Shown here in pieces: positions 12,205 to 13,107 of a DNA stretch of 13,107 nucleotides (its first letter is position 1; every line of letters begins with the position of its first letter). The notes below the pieces were generated by a model that was not told the origin of the DNA, searched no databases, and saw nothing but the letters and a program-made list of their open reading frames with translations. The translations under genes and the position numbers were made by a program. This DNA comes from an uncultured Collinsella sp. (GTDB lineage Bacteria; Actinomycetota; Coriobacteriia; Coriobacteriales; Coriobacteriaceae): assembly GCA_900550835.1 (NCBI GenBank), contig URTP01000043.1:1-13107 (forward strand), read 5' to 3'.

Positions 12205-13107
12205 GGCCTCGCCGTGCTCCTCTTCCCAGCTGCGGTCGTCGTATTTCTCGACCACGGCGTCGTCGTCAAAGTACAGCGGCTTGTCCAGGTTGCGGGGCTT
12301 AAAGCCCTCCATAAACTTGTCGCGGCCAAAGCTCTCGGGAATCGCCACGGGATAGCGGCCGGTAAAGCACGCGTCGCAGTAGCCGCCCTTGGGCATGACC
12401 TTAAGCAGGCCCTCGACCGAAAGGAAGGCCAGCGAATCGGCGCCGATATACTCGCAAATCTCGTCGACCGTCTTGTTGGCGCTGATAAGCTGCGACTGCA
12501 CGTCGGTATCGATACCGTAGAAGCACGGCCAAATGACCTCGGGCGAGTTGATGCGGATGTGAATCTCCTTGGCGCCGGCGTTGCGCAGCATCTTGACGAG
12601 CTGCACCATGGTGGTGCCGCGCACGATGGAGTCGTCGATGACGACCAGGCGCTTGCCCTCGATATTGTCGCGCAGCGGGTTGAGTTTCATACGCACGCCC
12701 ATGGCGCGCAACTCCTGCGTAGGCTCGATAAACGTACGGCCCACGTAGCGGTTCTTGATAAGGCCCTCGCCAAAGGGAATACCGCTCTCGTGCGAATACC
12801 CCTCCGCGGGCGGCAGGCCAGAGTCGGGCACGCCGATGACCAGGTCGGCCTCGACGGGCTCCTCGTGTGCCAGCTGGCGACCCATGTCGTAACGGCAGGC
12901 ATAGACGCTCTTGCCGTTCATGATGGAGTCGGGGCGGGCAAAGTAGACCTGCTCAAAGATGCAGTTGGCGGGCTCTTCGGCTGCAGGCACGCCCTGCTCG
13001 GATACCAGACCCTCGGCGCTGATGCGCAAGATCTCGCCGGGACGGACGTCACGGACGTACTCGGCACCCACGATGTCGAGTGCGCAGGTCTCGGAAGCAA
13101 CGACCCA
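12202..13107 (-). CDS. purF: Amidophosphoribosyltransferase, iron-sulfur type, 5'-truncated by the window edge
   Basis: PurF transfers the amide nitrogen of glutamine to PRPP, the first committed and usually feedback-inhibited step of purine synthesis. The 301 visible residues begin at WVVASETCALDIVGAE and run to the C-terminus; the N-terminal glutaminase domain with its catalytic Cys (roughly 170-200 residues) is outside. The PRPP-binding motif VVIDDSIVRGTT is clear. Cysteines in NCIFEQVYFARP, WPCFYGID and GYCDACFTG correspond to the four [4Fe-4S] ligands of the Bacillus-type enzyme, so this is the oxygen-sensitive iron-sulfur class. The frame is open to the last base; an apparent GTG start at 13071 is internal. 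The TAA stop is part of a palindromic repeat. Confidence 0.96.
   Translation of the reverse strand, partial: WVVASETCALDIVGAEYVRDVRPGEILRISAEGLVSEQGVPAAEEPANCIFEQVYFARPDSIMNGKSVYACRYDMGRQLAHEEPVEADLVIGVPDSGLPPAEGYSHESGIPFGEGLIKNRYVGRTFIEPTQELRAMGVRMKLNPLRDNIEGKRLVVIDDSIVRGTTMVQLVKMLRNAGAKEIHIRINSPEVIWPCFYGIDTDVQSQLISANKTVDEICEYIGADSLAFLSVEGLLKVMPKGGYCDACFTGRYPVAIPESFGRDKFMEGFKPRNLDKPLYFDDDAVVEKYDDRSWEEEHGEA

Noticed and set aside
13071..13071. GTG at 13071 as the purF start
   Set aside because: The frame stays open to the window edge and encodes conserved PurF sequence (SETCALDIVGAE) upstream of it.

Overview
The window is about 13.1 kb of GC-rich bacterial DNA with a continuous set of housekeeping and metabolic genes. 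Strong GC bias at third codon positions, clear Shine-Dalgarno sites, an iron-sulfur type PurF, an NfnAB-like flavoprotein pair and a four-gene amino-acid ABC transporter suggest a gut actinobacterium of the class Coriobacteriia. My best guess is Collinsella or a close relative. This rests on overall resemblance, not on a database match.

Layout. Bases 1-3193 are read on the plus strand: the 3' part of pth (peptidyl-tRNA hydrolase, start outside the window), a 374-base spacer, then an overlapping pair (nfnA/nfnB type) that probably forms a flavin and iron-sulfur NAD(P)H oxidoreductase. Bases 3194-3572 are a convergent spacer dense in palindromes. Everything after that is on the minus strand. 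In transcription order from the right edge these are: purF (5' end cut off), purM and purN (steps of de novo purine synthesis), a single PTS EIIA-type protein, a membrane-anchored PpiC/PrsA-like foldase, a GatB/YqeY-domain protein, a polar amino-acid ABC transporter operon (ATPase, binding lipoprotein, two permeases), and a cytidylate-kinase-like protein.

How the genes work together. purM and purN overlap and are presumably translationally coupled. PurF feeds the same pathway from just upstream, but a 157-base spacer holding a repeat separates it from purM. The transporter genes have gaps of 5, 25 and 3 bases and follow the order ATPase, binding protein, permease, permease. A glutamate/glutamine-type substrate and the nfnAB (glutamate-synthase-like) pair hint at nitrogen and redox metabolism, but nothing links them directly.

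No CRISPR array, prophage, transposase, defence system, tRNA or rRNA gene was recognised. The unusual content lies between genes. A family of short palindromic elements recurs with a conserved core (GGGGACAGG or GGGACGTTCC) between inverted arms whose sequence changes from copy to copy. About eleven cores occur, all in spacers apart from one chance match inside purM. Two copies (after pth and after purF) supply the host gene's TAA stop codon, and one forms the terminator of the cytidylate-kinase-like gene. Other structured non-coding pieces are a pair of TGTAACA palindromes, an 88-base three-helix structure downstream of the transporter operon, and a roughly 99-base nested inverted repeat between yqeY and the transporter ATPase gene.
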